Shown here: one piece after another, positions 15,659 to 25,368 of the stretch
Position numbering within the stretch: the first letter of the stretch is position 1
Layout: each line of letters starts with the position of its first letter
NCBI GenBank assembly: GCA_021568835.1
Contig: JAKGSH010000003.1
Location: forward strand, 224,930-288,929
Direction of reading: 5' to 3'
From: Streptomyces sp. Tue 6430
Lineage (GTDB): Bacteria; Actinomycetota; Actinomycetes; Streptomycetales; Streptomycetaceae
DNA: 64,000 bases
Translations under genes and position numbers: made by a program
Notes under the pieces: model-generated
Seen by the model: only the letters and a program-made list of their open reading frames with translations
The model's database searches: none
Told to the model about the DNA's origin: nothing

Positions 15659-17151
15659 TCAGGAGGAGGGGGCGGCGATCTCCCGCTTGAGGATCTTGCC
15701 GCTGGGCCCCATCGGCAGCGAGTCCGTCAGCCAGACCCGGCGCGGGTACTTGTACGCGGCCACCCGCTCCCGCACGAACTCCTGCAGTTCCGCGGCCGTC
15801 ACCTCGGCCCCCGCGCGCGGGACGACCGCGGCGGCGACCTCCTCGCCGAGCCGCTCGTGGGGAACTCCGACGACGGCGGCGAGGGCGACCGCCGGGTGCT
15901 CGTGCAGCACCTCCTCGATCTCGCGCGGGTAGACGTTGTACCCGCCCCGGATGATGAGGTCCTTCTTGCGGTCGACGACGAAGAGGTAGCCGTCCTCGTC
16001 CTGCCGGGCCAGGTCGCCGGTGCGCAGCCAGCCGTCGGGCACCGTGGCCGCGGTCTCCTCCGGACGGTTCCAGTACTCCTTCATCACGTTCGGCCCTCGT
16101 ACGGCCAGTTCACCGACCTCGCCGGGAGCCACGTCCCGACCCTCGTCGTCGAGCAGCCGGACCTCGACGTCACGGATGGGCGTGCCGATGGATCCGGCCT
16201 TGCGCGGGCGGTCGGCGTGGTTGAAGGAGACGACCGGGCTGGTCTCGGACATGCCGAAGCCCTCCAGCACGGCGCAGCCGAAGCGGCGCTCGAACCCGTG
16301 CAGCAGTTCCACCGGCAGGGAAGCGCCGCCCGAGATGCACATGCGCAGGGTGGAGACCTCGGCCCCGGCGCCGGCCGGGTGCTGGAGGAGAGCCGCGTAC
16401 ATCGTGGGCACCCCCTCGAACACGGTCGCCCCGTCGCGGGCGATGGCCTCGAACACGACGGCGGGGTCGAAACGCGGGATGAGCGTGAGCGAGGCGCCGC
16501 TGAGGACCGCCGTGTTCATCGTGCAGGTCTGGCCGAAGATGTGGAACAGCGGCAGGCACCCCACGATGACGTCCTCGGGCGTGAGCCGCTGCACGTCGGT
16601 GACGTTGACCTCCGTGTTGTGGCGCAGTCCCGCGTGGGTGAGCGCGGCTCCCTTGGGACGTCCGGTGGTGCCGGAGGTGTACAGCAGGACGGCGGTGTCG
16701 TCGCCGGCCACCGCGGCGGTGTCGTGGTACGGCTCCAGCGGCGCCAGCTCCGCCGCGAAGGCGGCGGGTTCGACCGTGATGTGCCGCACCCCGGCGGCGA
16801 CAGCGCCCTGTGCCCCTCACCGGGGGCCGCGTGCCACTCGAAGAGCAGCACGGCGCCCGAGTCCCGCAGGTGGTACTCGGTCTCCCGAGCCTTGAGCAGC
16901 GGGTTCATCGGCACCACGATGCCCCCGGCGCGCAGGATGCCGTAGTAGAGCACGACGAATTCGGGCACGTTCGGCAGCATGAGGGCGACCCGGTCTCCGG
17001 TGCGCAGGCCTTCGGTGCGCAGCAGCGCCGCGGCCTGGGCGCTCAGCCGGTCCAGTTCGGCATAGGTGGTGGTCGCCGTGTCCAGGCGCAGCGCAGGCCG
17101 CTCGGGCTGCCGACGTGCCGTGTCCACCAGGAACTCCGCCAGATTGGTCAT
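15659..17151 (-). CDS. Long-chain acyl-CoA ligase (AMP-forming)
   Basis: ATG at 17151 follows AAGGAGG and gives [20 protein letters not shown]. The ANL signatures are present: P-loop [17 protein letters not shown]5 region [13 protein letters not shown]7 [16 protein letters not shown], hinge [16 protein letters not shown] and the catalytic Lys in [10 protein letters not shown]. One base is missing near 16800, where GEGHRA should continue [13 protein letters not shown]. Corrected length is about 498 residues. It activates fatty or other carboxylic acids to acyl-CoA in the cytosol. A PucR-type regulator is divergent and probably controls it. Confidence 0.85.
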
Positions 17152-17306
17152 GATGCCTCCTTGCATCCCGCTTGCGACACACGGGTCCCGCCGTCGTCGC
17201 TGCGGGAATGGTCACGCCCGGGGCCGGGCGGGTCCATGGCACGGGGGACAGCAGCCGTGCCGCTCATTTGTCGCCGGAGACAAACAAGGGGCCGTAGGCT
17301 GCACGT

Positions 17307-18471
17307 ATGGGACTTTCGGAGGTGGCTGCGGCCTTGCGTCTGCGCCTGCCGGAACTGGGCGAGACCATGGCGCGGCGTATTCGTGCCGACGTCGAGTCGT
17401 ACACCGACGAGACGCTGATCCCCTACGCCTCACTGCGTGATTCCTGTACGGCCAACGCCGACATGGTGCTCGGGCATCTCGCCTTCGGCACGGAGGCGGA
17501 CGTACGGTCCGCGCACGAGACCGGCCACCTGCGCGCCGAGCAGGGCGTTCCCTGCCGGACACCCTGCACGCCTTCCGGGTGGGGTTCGCGTACCTGTGGT
17601 CGGCGACGATCGACGAGGCCCGGCGGCATCCCGGGGTCACGGACGCCCAGCTGGTGGCGGGCTCGTCGCAGATGTGGGCGCTGTCCGGCCGGTACGCCGA
17701 GGCCGTGGCCGCCTCCTACCGGGAGACCAGCGCGGACCTGGCGCTGCGCCGGGAAGCACGCCGCTCGGCCTGGTCGAGGCGCTGTTCACCGGGGCCCTGG
17801 CGGACCGTACGACGCTGTGGGAGGCGGCCGGTCAGCTCGGCCTGAGTGAGCGCGGGCCCTACGCGGTGGTGGCCGCGGCCGTACCGGACCCCGGACAGGA
17901 GTCGTTGCCGGGGATCGAGGGGACGCTGCGTGAGGCCCATGTCCCGTCGGCCTGGCGACTGCTGCCTGACGCACAGATCGGGGTGCTCTCGCTGGGGCAC
18001 TCCGGCGCCGAGACGGTGGGCCTGCGCCTGCTGCGCCGTCATGGCGCGCGGGTGGGCGTCAGCCCGCTCTTCGACTCGCTGCGCGACACGCCGCAGGCCC
18101 TGCGCTTCGCCCGGCTCGCCCTCCATCGGGTGCCGGGCGACGGCCCCGGCGTGGCCCGCTTCGACGACAGCCCGCTCGCGATGCTGGTGGCGGCGGCGCC
18201 GGCGGAGGCGAAACGTCTGGTGGAGGTCGTTCTGGGTCCGGTGCTGGCCGTGCCCGTCGCGGAGCGTGCGCGTCTGCTCGACACCCTGGGGCAGTGGTTC
18301 ACCGCGGGCGGCGTCGCGGCGGAGGCGGCGAAACGGCTGTACGTCCACCCCAACACGGTGCGCTACCGGCTGCGGCGCATCGAGGAGCTGACGGGACGAT
18401 CACTGTCCGACCCGGTCGCTCTCGCCGACCTGGGCACCGCCCTGCACACCTTGCGGCTGCTGCCGCGGTGA
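17307..18471 (+). CDS. PucR/CdaR-family regulator
   Basis: ATG at 17307 begins MGLSEVAAALRLRLPELGET. The N-terminal RsbRD-like/GGDEF-like sensor region runs through HETGHLRAEQGVP, then FAYLWSATIDEARRHP, and the C-terminal helix-turn-helix of the PucR family is textbook: AAEAAKRLYVHPNTVRYRLR, then RIEELTGRSLSDP. The frame changes twice in the same direction (near 17560 and 17755), so two bases are missing; corrected length is about 388 residues. It is divergent from the acyl-CoA ligase with 155 bases between starts. The gap 18472-18678 behind it has only GGGGACGGAGCG repeats. Confidence 0.8.
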
Positions 18472-18678
18472 AGCCCGTCGGGTCCGGCTTCCGGGGGCGA
18501 GGACCTCGTTCGACTGACCCTGGCGGAGGTGGAGGCGGAGCTGTTGCCGGGGACGGAGCGGATGCCGGGGACGGAGCGTTGGCTGCGGTGCGAGGACCGG
18601 GTGACGGCGGGCCGGCACGACGCCGCCGGGTACGGGACCCGAGCCCCGTACCCGGCGGCGTACTCGCCGAGGGTCGCC

Positions 18679-18924
18679 TCACATGCCGCCGGTGTCCAGC
18701 CGTCGGGCCGCGTCGAGCACGTGCCGCGGAAGCTTGGAGCGGGCGTCCAGCACCTCGACGCCGATCAGGACGCCGTCCGTGTCGAAATCGAGGTTGATCA
18801 TCCCGTTCACCGCGACCGGGTCGCAGGAATACATGCGCGCCGACTGGGGGTGCTCTCCCGCGCGGGTGAGACGGATGTAGGCCGCGTTCGCCACCGCGTC
18901 GTAGGTGATGTCGATGTCCGCCAT
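18679..18924 (-). CDS. DUF2283 family protein
   Basis: An 81-residue protein, MADIDITYDAVANAAYIRLT, with the DUF2283 pattern: YD...ANAAYIRL near the start and INLDFDTDGVLIGVEVLDAR in the middle. GGGAGG lies eight bases before the ATG. Members are small cytosolic proteins of unknown function, often near toxin-like or regulatory genes. Here the neighbour upstream is an oxidoreductase gene in the same direction, with about 215 bases between that hold no convincing gene. Confidence 0.8.
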   Translation of the reverse strand: MADIDITYDAVANAAYIRLTRAGEHPQSARMYSCDPVAVNGMINLDFDTDGVLIGVEVLDARSKLPRHVLDAARRLDTGGM

Positions 18925-19140
18925 GCTCGACCTCCCTGGAGACGCCGGGCGCAGGCCTTCGCCACACCGGTCATCACGGTGTTCACGTCCCGTCGACGGT
19001 CTCGGCGGCGAACACCCTGGACCGGGGATCGTAGTGGTCCGGCTTGGGCCGGCCGTCGCGGTGGCAGGAGAACGGCCCCCCGGCCGGGACGCCCAGGCGT
19101 CCGCGGCCGGGGCGCGCGGCGTGCGGTGCCGGGTGCCCCC

Positions 19141-20016
19141 TCAGCCCCGGGTGCGGGTCTCCAGGGCGCGCAGGACGGCCGCCATGTCCTCGTCGCCGTG
19201 GCCCTGTTCGACGGTCTCGGCGTAGAGGGAGTGGCAGACGTCGAGGAGCGGGGAGGCGAGGCCCGCCGTGCGGGCGGCCCGCGCGATCAGGCGGTTGTTC
19301 TTCAGGACGTCCGCGGCCGCCGCCTGGACGGTGAAGTCGCGGGCCAGCAGTTTGGGCGCCTTCCCCCGGGAGACCGCGCTGGCCATCGGGCCCGCGTCCA
19401 GGACGTCCCGCAGCAGGTTCCGGTCGAGCCCGTGCCGGTCGGCGAAGTGGAAGGCCTCGGCCAGACCGGTGACCAGGGTGATGAGGAAGAGGTTCACCGA
19501 GAACTTCATCAGCAGCGCGCCCGGGACCGGACCGCACACGAAGGTCTCGCGGCACAGGGGGGCCAGCAGCGGGCGCACGTCCGCCACGGCGTCGTCGTCC
19601 CCGGCCAGCATGGCGACCAACTCGCCCCGCTCCGCCGGTACCCGGGAGCCGGAGACCGGTGCCTCCACGTAACGGCCGCCCGCGTCCAGGATGTCGTCCC
19701 GCAGGCCGCCGGAGTGCTCGGGCGCGGTCGTGCCCATGTGCACGACGGTGCGTCCGGCGACGCGGGCGGCGAAGTCCGGGGTGCCGCGGCCGAGGACGGT
19801 GTCGACGGCCGTCTCGTCGGCCAGCATGAGGATCACCGTGCCGGCCCGTTCGAAGACCTCGGCGGGGCTCGCCGCGACCTCGGCCCCGGCGGCGCGCAGG
19901 GGCTCGCAGCGGCCGGGGGTGCGGTTCCACACGAGCAGGGGTGTCGCGGCCCGGGTGAGGTTGAGCGCCATGGGCTGCCCCATGAGCCCGAGGCCGAGGA
20001 AACCGACGTACGTCAT
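19141..20016 (-). CDS. 3-hydroxyisobutyrate-dehydrogenase-family oxidoreductase
   Basis: ATG at 20016 gives 291 residues starting [20 protein letters not shown], the NAD(P)-binding GxGxMG motif of beta-hydroxyacid dehydrogenases. The substrate motif appears as [21 protein letters not shown] and the catalytic Lys in [22 protein letters not shown]. The C-terminal helical domain is complete. It oxidises a beta-hydroxy acid or reduces a semialdehyde; the exact substrate is unknown. It is divergent from a TetR gene, with a strong operator between them, so it is probably induced by its substrate. GGCAGG precedes the start. Confidence 0.85.
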   Translation of the reverse strand: MTYVGFLGLGLMGQPMALNLTRAATPLLVWNRTPGRCEPLRAAGAEVAASPAEVFERAGTVILMLADETAVDTVLGRGTPDFAARVAGRTVVHMGTTAPEHSGGLRDDILDAGGRYVEAPVSGSRVPAERGELVAMLAGDDDAVADVRPLLAPLCRETFVCGPVPGALLMKFSVNLFLITLVTGLAEAFHFADRHGLDRNLLRDVLDAGPMASAVSRGKAPKLLARDFTVQAAAADVLKNNRLIARAARTAGLASPLLDVCHSLYAETVEQGHGDEDMAAVLRALETRTRG

Positions 20017-20075
20017 GTCCTGCCTTTCCCGGCCCGTGCCGAGGCGGAGCCGTTGCCGTCGCCGTGGGCCGGCGA

Positions 20076-20120
20076 CTATGACAGCCGTCATGGTAGGCGC
20101 TCCTATGACGGCTGTCATAG
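20076..20120. promoter_or_regulatory. Double palindromic operator between dehydrogenase and TetR gene
   Basis: CTATGACAGCCGTCAT (20076-20091) and its exact complement (20105-20120) form a 16-bp inverted repeat with a 13-base spacer. Each half is also a near-palindrome (ATGACrGCyGTCAT), so two TetR dimers could bind side by side. It lies 60 bases upstream of the dehydrogenase start and 40 upstream of the TetR start. Confidence 0.75.
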
Positions 20121-20159
20121 AGTGGGCGCCGGTCAGTCGCGACATCCTGGAGGTCGACC

Positions 20160-20756
20160 ATGGCGCCGTCCGGACGGGGGCCCCGCGAGCGGATGGTCTT
20201 CAGCGCGGCCCAGCTCATCCGGCGCGACGGCGTCGGCGCCACCGGCATGCGCGAGGTGGCCGCCCACGCGGGGGCGCCTCGGGGATCGCTCCAGCACTAT
20301 TTCCCCGGTGGCAAGGAGCAACTGGTCAACGAGGCGCTGGCCTGGGCCGGCCGTTACGCGGCCGGACGGGTGCCCCGGTTCCTGGCCGCGCTGCCCGAGC
20401 CGACGCCGAGCGCTCTGTTCGGCGCGATGGTGCGGCAGTGGACCGACGAGTACGCGTCGGCCGGGTTCGCGGGCGGCTGCCCCGTCGCCGCCGCCACGGT
20501 GGACTGCGCCGAGTCCGTCGAGTCCACGCGGGAGGCCGCGTCCGCCGCGTTCGCCGCCTGGAACGGCGCCGTGGCCGATGCCCTGACCGGCATGGGCGTC
20601 CCGCCGGAACGGGCCGCACCGCTGGCCACCCTCATGATCGGAGCCCTGGAGGGGGCCATCCTCATCGCCCGCGCCGAGCAGGACGTGCGCGCGCTGACGA
20701 GCGCGGTCCGCGAACTCGGCCCGCTGCTCGACGCGGCGGTGAGCCGCGAGGACTGA
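20160..20756 (+). CDS. TetR-family regulator, LmrA/YxaF type
   Basis: ATG at 20160, with GGAG nine bases upstream, gives 198 residues. The helix-turn-helix reads [20 protein letters not shown], then [12 protein letters not shown], characteristic of the LmrA/YxaF branch. The effector domain has the usual [11 protein letters not shown] motif. It probably represses itself and the divergent dehydrogenase gene through the operator at 20076-20120. Confidence 0.85.
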   Translation: MAPSGRGPRERMVFSAAQLIRRDGVGATGMREVAAHAGAPRGSLQHYFPGGKEQLVNEALAWAGRYAAGRVPRFLAALPEPTPSALFGAMVRQWTDEYASAGFAGGCPVAAATVDCAESVESTREAASAAFAAWNGAVADALTGMGVPPERAAPLATLMIGALEGAILIARAEQDVRALTSAVRELGPLLDAAVSRED

Positions 20757-20772
20757 ACCACGGCGGACGCTG

Positions 20773-21443
20773 CTACGGCCGCGCCCCCGCCGTTGCGGTG
20801 GCCGTAGCCGTAGCCGTAGCCGTAGCCGTAGCCGTAGCCGTGGCGGTGGCCGACGGCGTCCCGGGCTCGTCGCACCTCGGCGCCCTGGGCGCGTCCTCGG
20901 CGTACCGGGTCAGGGCGCAGACCGTGCGCAGCGCGACCTTCCAGGCGCCGCCCTGCCGGACCGCCGCACCCCGCCCGCCGGGGTCCAGCGCCCGGCCGTC
21001 GCGGGTGAGGACGTAGCCGACGGCGGCGTCCTGGGACGTCGTGTACGCCACCGAGGTCACCGTGGCGCGCAGACGGCTGCCGAGGCGGTCGGCGAAGAGG
21101 TTCTCGATCATGAGGGCGTTCTGGGGGCCGTCCTCGACCGCCCCGCTCCGGTCGTCCACGGAGGAGCCCGGGGCGAAGAGGGTCTCCCACGCGGCTCGGA
21201 TGTCCCGCTCGGCCCCGTCCGGGTCCGCCGGAGCGGTGCCCGTGGGGGTGGGGGACTGCGCGGTGGGCGGCGGGGAGCCGGCGGCCGGGGTCGGTGCCGC
21301 CGTGGAGCCGGTGGGCGGCGGGGCCGGCGCCGTCCGCGCCGTGGCGTCGCCTCCGCCTCCGCCTCCGCCGCCGCAGGCGCCGGTGAGGACGAGAGCGGCG
21401 GCGGTGGCCGCCCAGCGGGCCGCACGTCGTGTCGCAGGGGCAT
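20773..21443 (-). CDS. Lipoprotein of unknown function
   Basis: ATG at 21443 follows GGAGGA. After a one-base shift within the first 15 codons the frame gives a signal peptide with lipobox LTGAC and a Gly run. A long Pro/Thr/Ala linker follows, then a folded part (AWETLFAPGSSVDDRSGAVE, AVRQGGAWKVALRTVCALTR) that resembles the NTF2-like domain of many actinobacterial lipoproteins. The protein ends in an Ala-Thr repeat encoded by a 6-base repeat. About 223 residues. It would be anchored outside the cell membrane. The NTF2-like assignment is tentative. Confidence 0.65.
20801..20840. repeat. GCCGTA hexamer array
   Basis: Six and two-thirds copies of GCCGTA, encoding the alternating Ala-Thr tail of the lipoprotein. 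Repeat number could vary by slippage without frameshift. Confidence 0.85.
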
Positions 21444-21520
21444 GGACTCCTCCGGGTCGCCTGGGGCAGCCCTACCCGGAACGCGCCGGAACATCCCGGA
21501 ACGAGCGGTGCGCGAGGGGG

Positions 21521-22858
21521 CTACGAGCGGGCGCGCGCCCCGTCCGTGAGGGTGCCGTGGTGGCGGCGCCGGCCCGGCCGTACGCCTCGGGCGCGCGCCG
21601 GGTGCGGATGCCCCGCGGGCAGGCCCGGGGGCGGGGGAGGCGGCGGCGCCGGCCACAGCCGTACCGCCGCCAGTGCGGCTCCCAGGGTGATCGAGCCCAG
21701 CGCGGCCACCGCCCAGCCGAGCCCGGCCGTCGCCCCGAGCAGGCCCGCCAGCGGGTACGTCAGCAGCCAGCAGCCGTGCGACAGCGAGAAGTGCGCCGCG
21801 AAGGCCGCCGTCCGCGCCTCGGCCGGCGCCGCACGGCGGATCAGCCGTCCGGTCGGTGTCAGGACCATGGCGCAGGCCGCACCGAAGGCGGCCCACAGGG
21901 CGAGCAGGGCGGCCCACCGCCAGTCGTTGTTCGCGCCGCCGCCCGCGCCGCCCGCGCCGGTGACGGCGCCGAGCGCGGCGAAGACGACCGCGAGCAGCGC
22001 GGCCCCGCGCACCATCACCGTCCGGTCCGGCACCCGGTCGAGCAGCCGGGGCAGGACCAGGGCCACGGTCATCGAGCCGGCGCCGTACGCACCCAGCGCG
22101 AGGGGCACGGCGCCGGTCGGCAGGTCCAGGAAGCCGCGTACGTAGACGACGGTGTTGACGGTCACCGTCGCGCTCGCCGCGGCCACCGCGAGGTCGAGCG
22201 CGAGCAGCGCCCGCAGCGCGGGGACGGTGCGGAACAGCCGGGTGCCCGCCGCGGCCCGGGCGCGGGCGCCGCCCGCCCGCACCCGGCGGACCGGGGGCAG
22301 GACCGCGGACACCACGAGTGCGGCCGAGGCGAGGAAACCCAGGGCGGTGCCCGTGAACAGCCCGTTGTAGGTGATGACGGACAGCAGGGCCGCCGCCAGG
22401 GCCGGTGAGAACAGGCTCTCCAGGTCGTACGCGAGCCGGGACATCGACAGCGCCCGGGTGTAGTCGCGCTCCTCGGGGAGTACTTCGGGGACGACGGCCT
22501 GGAAGGCCGGGGTGAACGCGGCCGAGGCGGACTGGAGCACGAAGACCAGGACGTACACCTGCCACACCTGGTCGACGAAGGGAAGCAGCAGGGCGACCCC
22601 GGCACGGGTGAGGTCCGCCGACAGCATGAGGGCCTTGCGAGGGAGGCCGCCGGCCAGCGCGCCCACGGCCGGGGCGATCGTCACGTACGCGGCCATCTTG
22701 ATCGCGAGCGCGATGCCGAGCACCGAACCGGCGTCGGGGCCCGCGATGTCGTAGGCCAGCAGCCCGAGGGCCACGGTCGCCAGACCCGTGCCGACCAGGG
22801 CGACGACCTGGGCGGCGAAGAGGTGGCGGTAGCTGCGGTTGCGCAGGACGGCGAGCAT
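21521..22858 (-). CDS. MFS transporter
   Basis: ATG at 22858 gives about 445 residues, MLAVLRNRSYRHLFAAQVVA. About twelve hydrophobic segments are visible, with the MFS loop motif at AGGLPRKALMLSADLTRAG between segments 2 and 3 and a Pro/Arg-rich cytosolic tail at the C terminus. An ArsR-type repressor is divergent, with an inverted repeat in between, an arrangement seen for metal or drug efflux MFS proteins controlled by ArsR. Substrate unknown. GAGAGGG lies upstream of the start. Confidence 0.85.
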   Translation of the reverse strand: MLAVLRNRSYRHLFAAQVVALVGTGLATVALGLLAYDIAGPDAGSVLGIALAIKMAAYVTIAPAVGALAGGLPRKALMLSADLTRAGVALLLPFVDQVWQVYVLVFVLQSASAAFTPAFQAVVPEVLPEERDYTRALSMSRLAYDLESLFSPALAAALLSVITYNGLFTGTALGFLASAALVVSAVLPPVRRVRAGGARARAAAGTRLFRTVPALRALLALDLAVAAASATVTVNTVVYVRGFLDLPTGAVPLALGAYGAGSMTVALVLPRLLDRVPDRTVMVRGAALLAVVFAALGAVTGAGGAGGGANNDWRWAALLALWAAFGAACAMVLTPTGRLIRRAAPAEARTAAFAAHFSLSHGCWLLTYPLAGLLGATAGLGWAVAALGSITLGAALAAVRLWPAPPPPPPPGLPAGHPHPARARGVRPGRRRHHGTLTDGARARS

Positions 22859-22910
22859 GCGGGAAGCCCTCTCGGCGGCGCGGTCCGTGTCGGTGCCACG
22901 AGTGTAACTG

Positions 22911-22934
22911 TCATGTGCGCATCTGTGCACATGA
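22911..22934. promoter_or_regulatory. ArsR-type operator candidate
   Basis: TCATGTGC and GCACATGA form a perfect 8-bp inverted repeat with an 8-base spacer, 53 bases upstream of the MFS start. It lies between the divergent MFS and ArsR genes and stands out as AT-rich. The rest of the interval (to 23136) is low-complexity CGGCCGCCCG sequence. Confidence 0.6.
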
Positions 22935-23136
22935 TGAAGTGACGTGTGCGCGGATCCGGCCGCTCGCGATCCCCGGCCGCCCGCCCGCCGCTCGGCCGCC
23001 CGCCCGTCGCTCGGCCGCCCGGCCGTCGCCCTGCTGTCGCCCGGGCGTCCCCGACGGCCTCCCGGGTGCCCGACGGTCTCCCGGGCGCCCTCGGGCGGAT
23101 GGCCACCCCGCGCACGGATGGCTCTAGGCTGGCCCC

Positions 23137-23496
23137 ATGTCCGACAGCCACCCCGTCCCACCTGCGGCCGACGTGCACCTGCGAGCCCCCGACAGCGCGC
23201 GGCTGGCCGAGGCCACCGGGGTGTTCGCGATGCTGTCGGACGCCACCCGGCTGCACCTGCTGTGGCTGCTGGCGCAGGGCGAGTCGGACGTCGGCTCCCT
23301 CACCGAACGCTGCGGCGCCTCCCGGACGGCGGTCAGCCAGCACCTCGGGAAGCTGCGGCTCGCCGGGCTCGTGGACACCCGCCGCGACGGCCGGCACATC
23401 CACTACCGGCTCAGCGACGGCCACCTGCGGCGCCTGGTCCTGGAGGCTCTGAGCCACGCCGACCACCGGGTGAGCGGACAGGCGCCGCACGGCTGA
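23137..23496 (+). CDS. ArsR-family transcriptional repressor
   Basis: A 119-residue winged-helix protein. The core is FAMLSDATRLHLLWLLAQGE, then DVGSLTERCGASRTAVSQHL, followed by GKLRLAGLVDTRRDGRHIHY, as in ArsR/SmtB repressors. The Cys pair of the classical ELCVCDL metal site is absent, although His/Asp residues near the end (DGHLRRL, SHADH) resemble the alpha-5 site of zinc or nickel sensors. It probably represses the divergent MFS gene. The last codons lie in a 24-base tandem repeat. Confidence 0.85.
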   Translation: MSDSHPVPPAADVHLRAPDSARLAEATGVFAMLSDATRLHLLWLLAQGESDVGSLTERCGASRTAVSQHLGKLRLAGLVDTRRDGRHIHYRLSDGHLRRLVLEALSHADHRVSGQAPHG

Positions 23497-23576
23497 CGCG
23501 GACGGGCGCCGCACGGCTGACGCGGACGGGCGCCGCACGGCTGACGCGGACGGGCGCCGTACGGCTGATGCGGGTG
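23481..23576. repeat. 24-bp tandem repeat, four copies
   Basis: The unit starts GGCGCCGCACGGCTGACGCG; three copies are identical and the fourth has four changes. The array begins inside the last codons of the ArsR gene and includes its stop. Confidence 0.9.
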
Positions 23577-23688
23577 GGCGTGGGCGGGTGCCGTACGGCC
23601 GACGCGTCGGGGGAGGGGATGTGCGCCGCACGGCTGACATGCCGGGGGAGCGGACGGGCGGCGTGGCCGGCGGGCCGTCCGCACGGCG

Positions 23689-23730
23689 GGCCGAGGGCCT
23701 CCGCACACCCGTGTGCGGAGGCCCTCGGCC
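23689..23730. terminator. Perfect 20-bp hairpin between convergent genes
   Basis: The arms (23689-23708 and 23711-23730) are fully complementary with a 2-base CC loop; the top is CCTCCGCACAC-cc-GTGTGCGGAGG. It lies between the rightward ArsR gene and the end of the leftward ycnI gene, 11 bases from the latter's stop, and probably ends transcription from both sides. Confidence 0.8.
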
Positions 23731-23740
23731 GCACGTCCGG

Positions 23741-24478
23741 CTACTCCCGGGCGGCGCCCCGGCGACGGACGAGGAACGCTGCGACCGCGACCGCGGCCAG
23801 GGCCGCCGCGACGATGCCGGTCCAGGCGCCCGCGGACAGGCCCCCCTCGTCGTCCTCCGCGGTGTCGGCCGCCTGCGGGGAGGGGTCCGGGGCGGTTTCC
23901 CCGGCCGTCGGCGCCGGGGTCGCCGTGGGACTCGCCGGGACACTGGGGGAGGGGCTGACGGTGTGCGCGCCGGGCGCGGCCGCCCTCAGCTTCAGGACGG
24001 GCGCCTCGTTGCCGTGCCCGTGGTCGTCGTCGCCGGACCCGCCCAGCTCGATCCAGCGGTCGACCTTGCCGTCGCCGTAGGTCTGGAGCGTCTTGAACGC
24101 CAGCTCCTTCGCGTCGGGCAACTGCCTGACGACCACCGAGTGTTCGGCGTCCTCACCGACCTTCACGGCCGGGCCCTTGACGCGGTAGCCGTCGGCGGTG
24201 GCGGCGAACTCCCAGCCCGCCGGGCCCTCGCCGTAGGTCACGTCGGCCGGCCGGATGCCCTCGGGCAGGACCACCCGCAGTTCGGTGATGCCGGCGGTGG
24301 CGGACTCCGACTCGGCCACGAAGGTGAGCCGGACGTTCTCGGCGAGGGCCTGCGCGCCGGCCGACTCGACCTCGACGTGGGCGGCGGCCGGAGCGGCGGC
24401 CAGCAGGACGGCGGTCGTCGCGGCGGCCGCCGCGAGGGTCAGGTGCCGCGCGCCGCGCGGCAGGGTGGTGCGGGACAT
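23741..24478 (-). CDS. ycnI: YcnI-family copper-binding membrane protein (DUF1775)
   Basis: ATG at 24478 gives 245 residues. A signal peptide ends in APAAAHVEV; cleavage leaves His as residue 1, the residue that with a conserved Trp (GPAGWEF) binds Cu(II) in YcnI. The DUF1775 domain covers roughly residues 33-160 (ELRVVLPEGIRPADVTYGEG). A Pro/Ser/Thr linker follows, then a single membrane segment (GIVAAALAAVAVAAFLV) and RRRG. It is displayed outside the membrane and handles copper. The upstream gene in the same direction overlaps its start by 40 bases, so the two are co-translated. Confidence 0.85.
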   Translation of the reverse strand: MSRTTLPRGARHLTLAAAAATTAVLLAAAPAAAHVEVESAGAQALAENVRLTFVAESESATAGITELRVVLPEGIRPADVTYGEGPAGWEFAATADGYRVKGPAVKVGEDAEHSVVVRQLPDAKELAFKTLQTYGDGKVDRWIELGGSGDDDHGHGNEAPVLKLRAAAPGAHTVSPSPSVPASPTATPAPTAGETAPDPSPQAADTAEDDEGGLSAGAWTGIVAAALAAVAVAAFLVRRRGAARE

Positions 24479-25182
24479 GGGTCTCTCCAGGCACGGGAGG
24501 GTGGCGGGGGCCGTCCGGCCGTTGCCGGACGGGCGCCCCCACGAGGTCGGTTGACGAGGGCGGACCTCGGCCGGGGAGGCCCCCGCCGGACCAGCGCGTG
24601 CGCCAGCACCGGCCCGAAGGCGGGCAGCCGGTCCCCCTCCGCCGTGACGGGGGCGACCGGCGTACCGGTCACGGAACCCACGCGTCGCGTCGCCCCGAGG
24701 AGCAGACGGGCGCGGACGGCGTCGAGGGCGGCCGTCAGCCCGCGCGCCAACGACCAGCACACCGTGTCCGCGCGGTGCAGCAGGACGGCGGCGCCCGCCG
24801 CGACCAGGGCGTGGGCCGCCGTCATGGCCAGGGAGTCGTGCGGCCGCACGTGCCAGGCGGCGTGGACGTCGTGCGAGGCGGCGTGCACGTCGTGCGCGGC
24901 GGTCGACGTCCGCGGGTGCCCGGTGTGCGTCAGCCACCGGTGCAGCCCGCACTGCGCGAGGACACTCACGACGACGACCGTGGCCGGACGGCGTGGGCGG
25001 CGCGTGCCGGCGAGCCCCACGCCGAACAGCACGGCGGCCGCGGTCGCGCCCCGCGCCCACGGCACCGGTCGCTCCGCGAACAGTTGGTGCGCGCCGGTCC
25101 CCAGCACCGTGCCGACGACGGCGAACACCGCGGCCCGCAGGACGGGCAGCGGCGGCCGTGGTGTCGTCGCGGGCAGCTGCAT
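24439..25182 (-). CDS. Integral membrane protein paired with YcnI
   Basis: 247 residues from ATG 25182 (MQLPATTPRPPLPVLRAAVF). Several hydrophobic segments lie in the first 150 residues, broken by a His-rich loop (HRWLTHTGHP, then AHDVHAASHDVHAAWH) that could bind copper, and the C-terminal third is basic and Pro-rich. Its 3' end overlaps the ycnI start by 40 bases. A His-rich membrane partner next to a copper-binding YcnI suggests a joint role in copper handling; this is inference from context. Confidence 0.65.
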   Translation of the reverse strand: MQLPATTPRPPLPVLRAAVFAVVGTVLGTGAHQLFAERPVPWARGATAAAVLFGVGLAGTRRPRRPATVVVVSVLAQCGLHRWLTHTGHPRTSTAAHDVHAASHDVHAAWHVRPHDSLAMTAAHALVAAGAAVLLHRADTVCWSLARGLTAALDAVRARLLLGATRRVGSVTGTPVAPVTAEGDRLPAFGPVLAHALVRRGPPRPRSALVNRPRGGARPATAGRPPPPSRAWRDPCPAPPCRAARGT

Positions 25183-25368
25183 GGCCCGCTCATCATGCGG
25201 TACCGGCCGTGTGCCGGGTGCGCGGCCCGGGAAAAGTGGCCGATCGGCAGCGGGGCGAGCCGGCCGGTGCGGTGGCCGTGGCCGTGGCTGTCCGGCGGGG
25301 CTTGTCCGCCGCGGTCGCCATGGCGCATGCTGCCTCCGGCGGGCAGGAGATCGTGAACCGGGAGGCAT

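Noticed and set aside
18983..19140. Short minus-strand frame ending SRVFAAETVDGT after the dehydrogenase gene
   Set aside because: About 45 codons without a start signal or a family match; could be a fragment, but nothing supports a gene.
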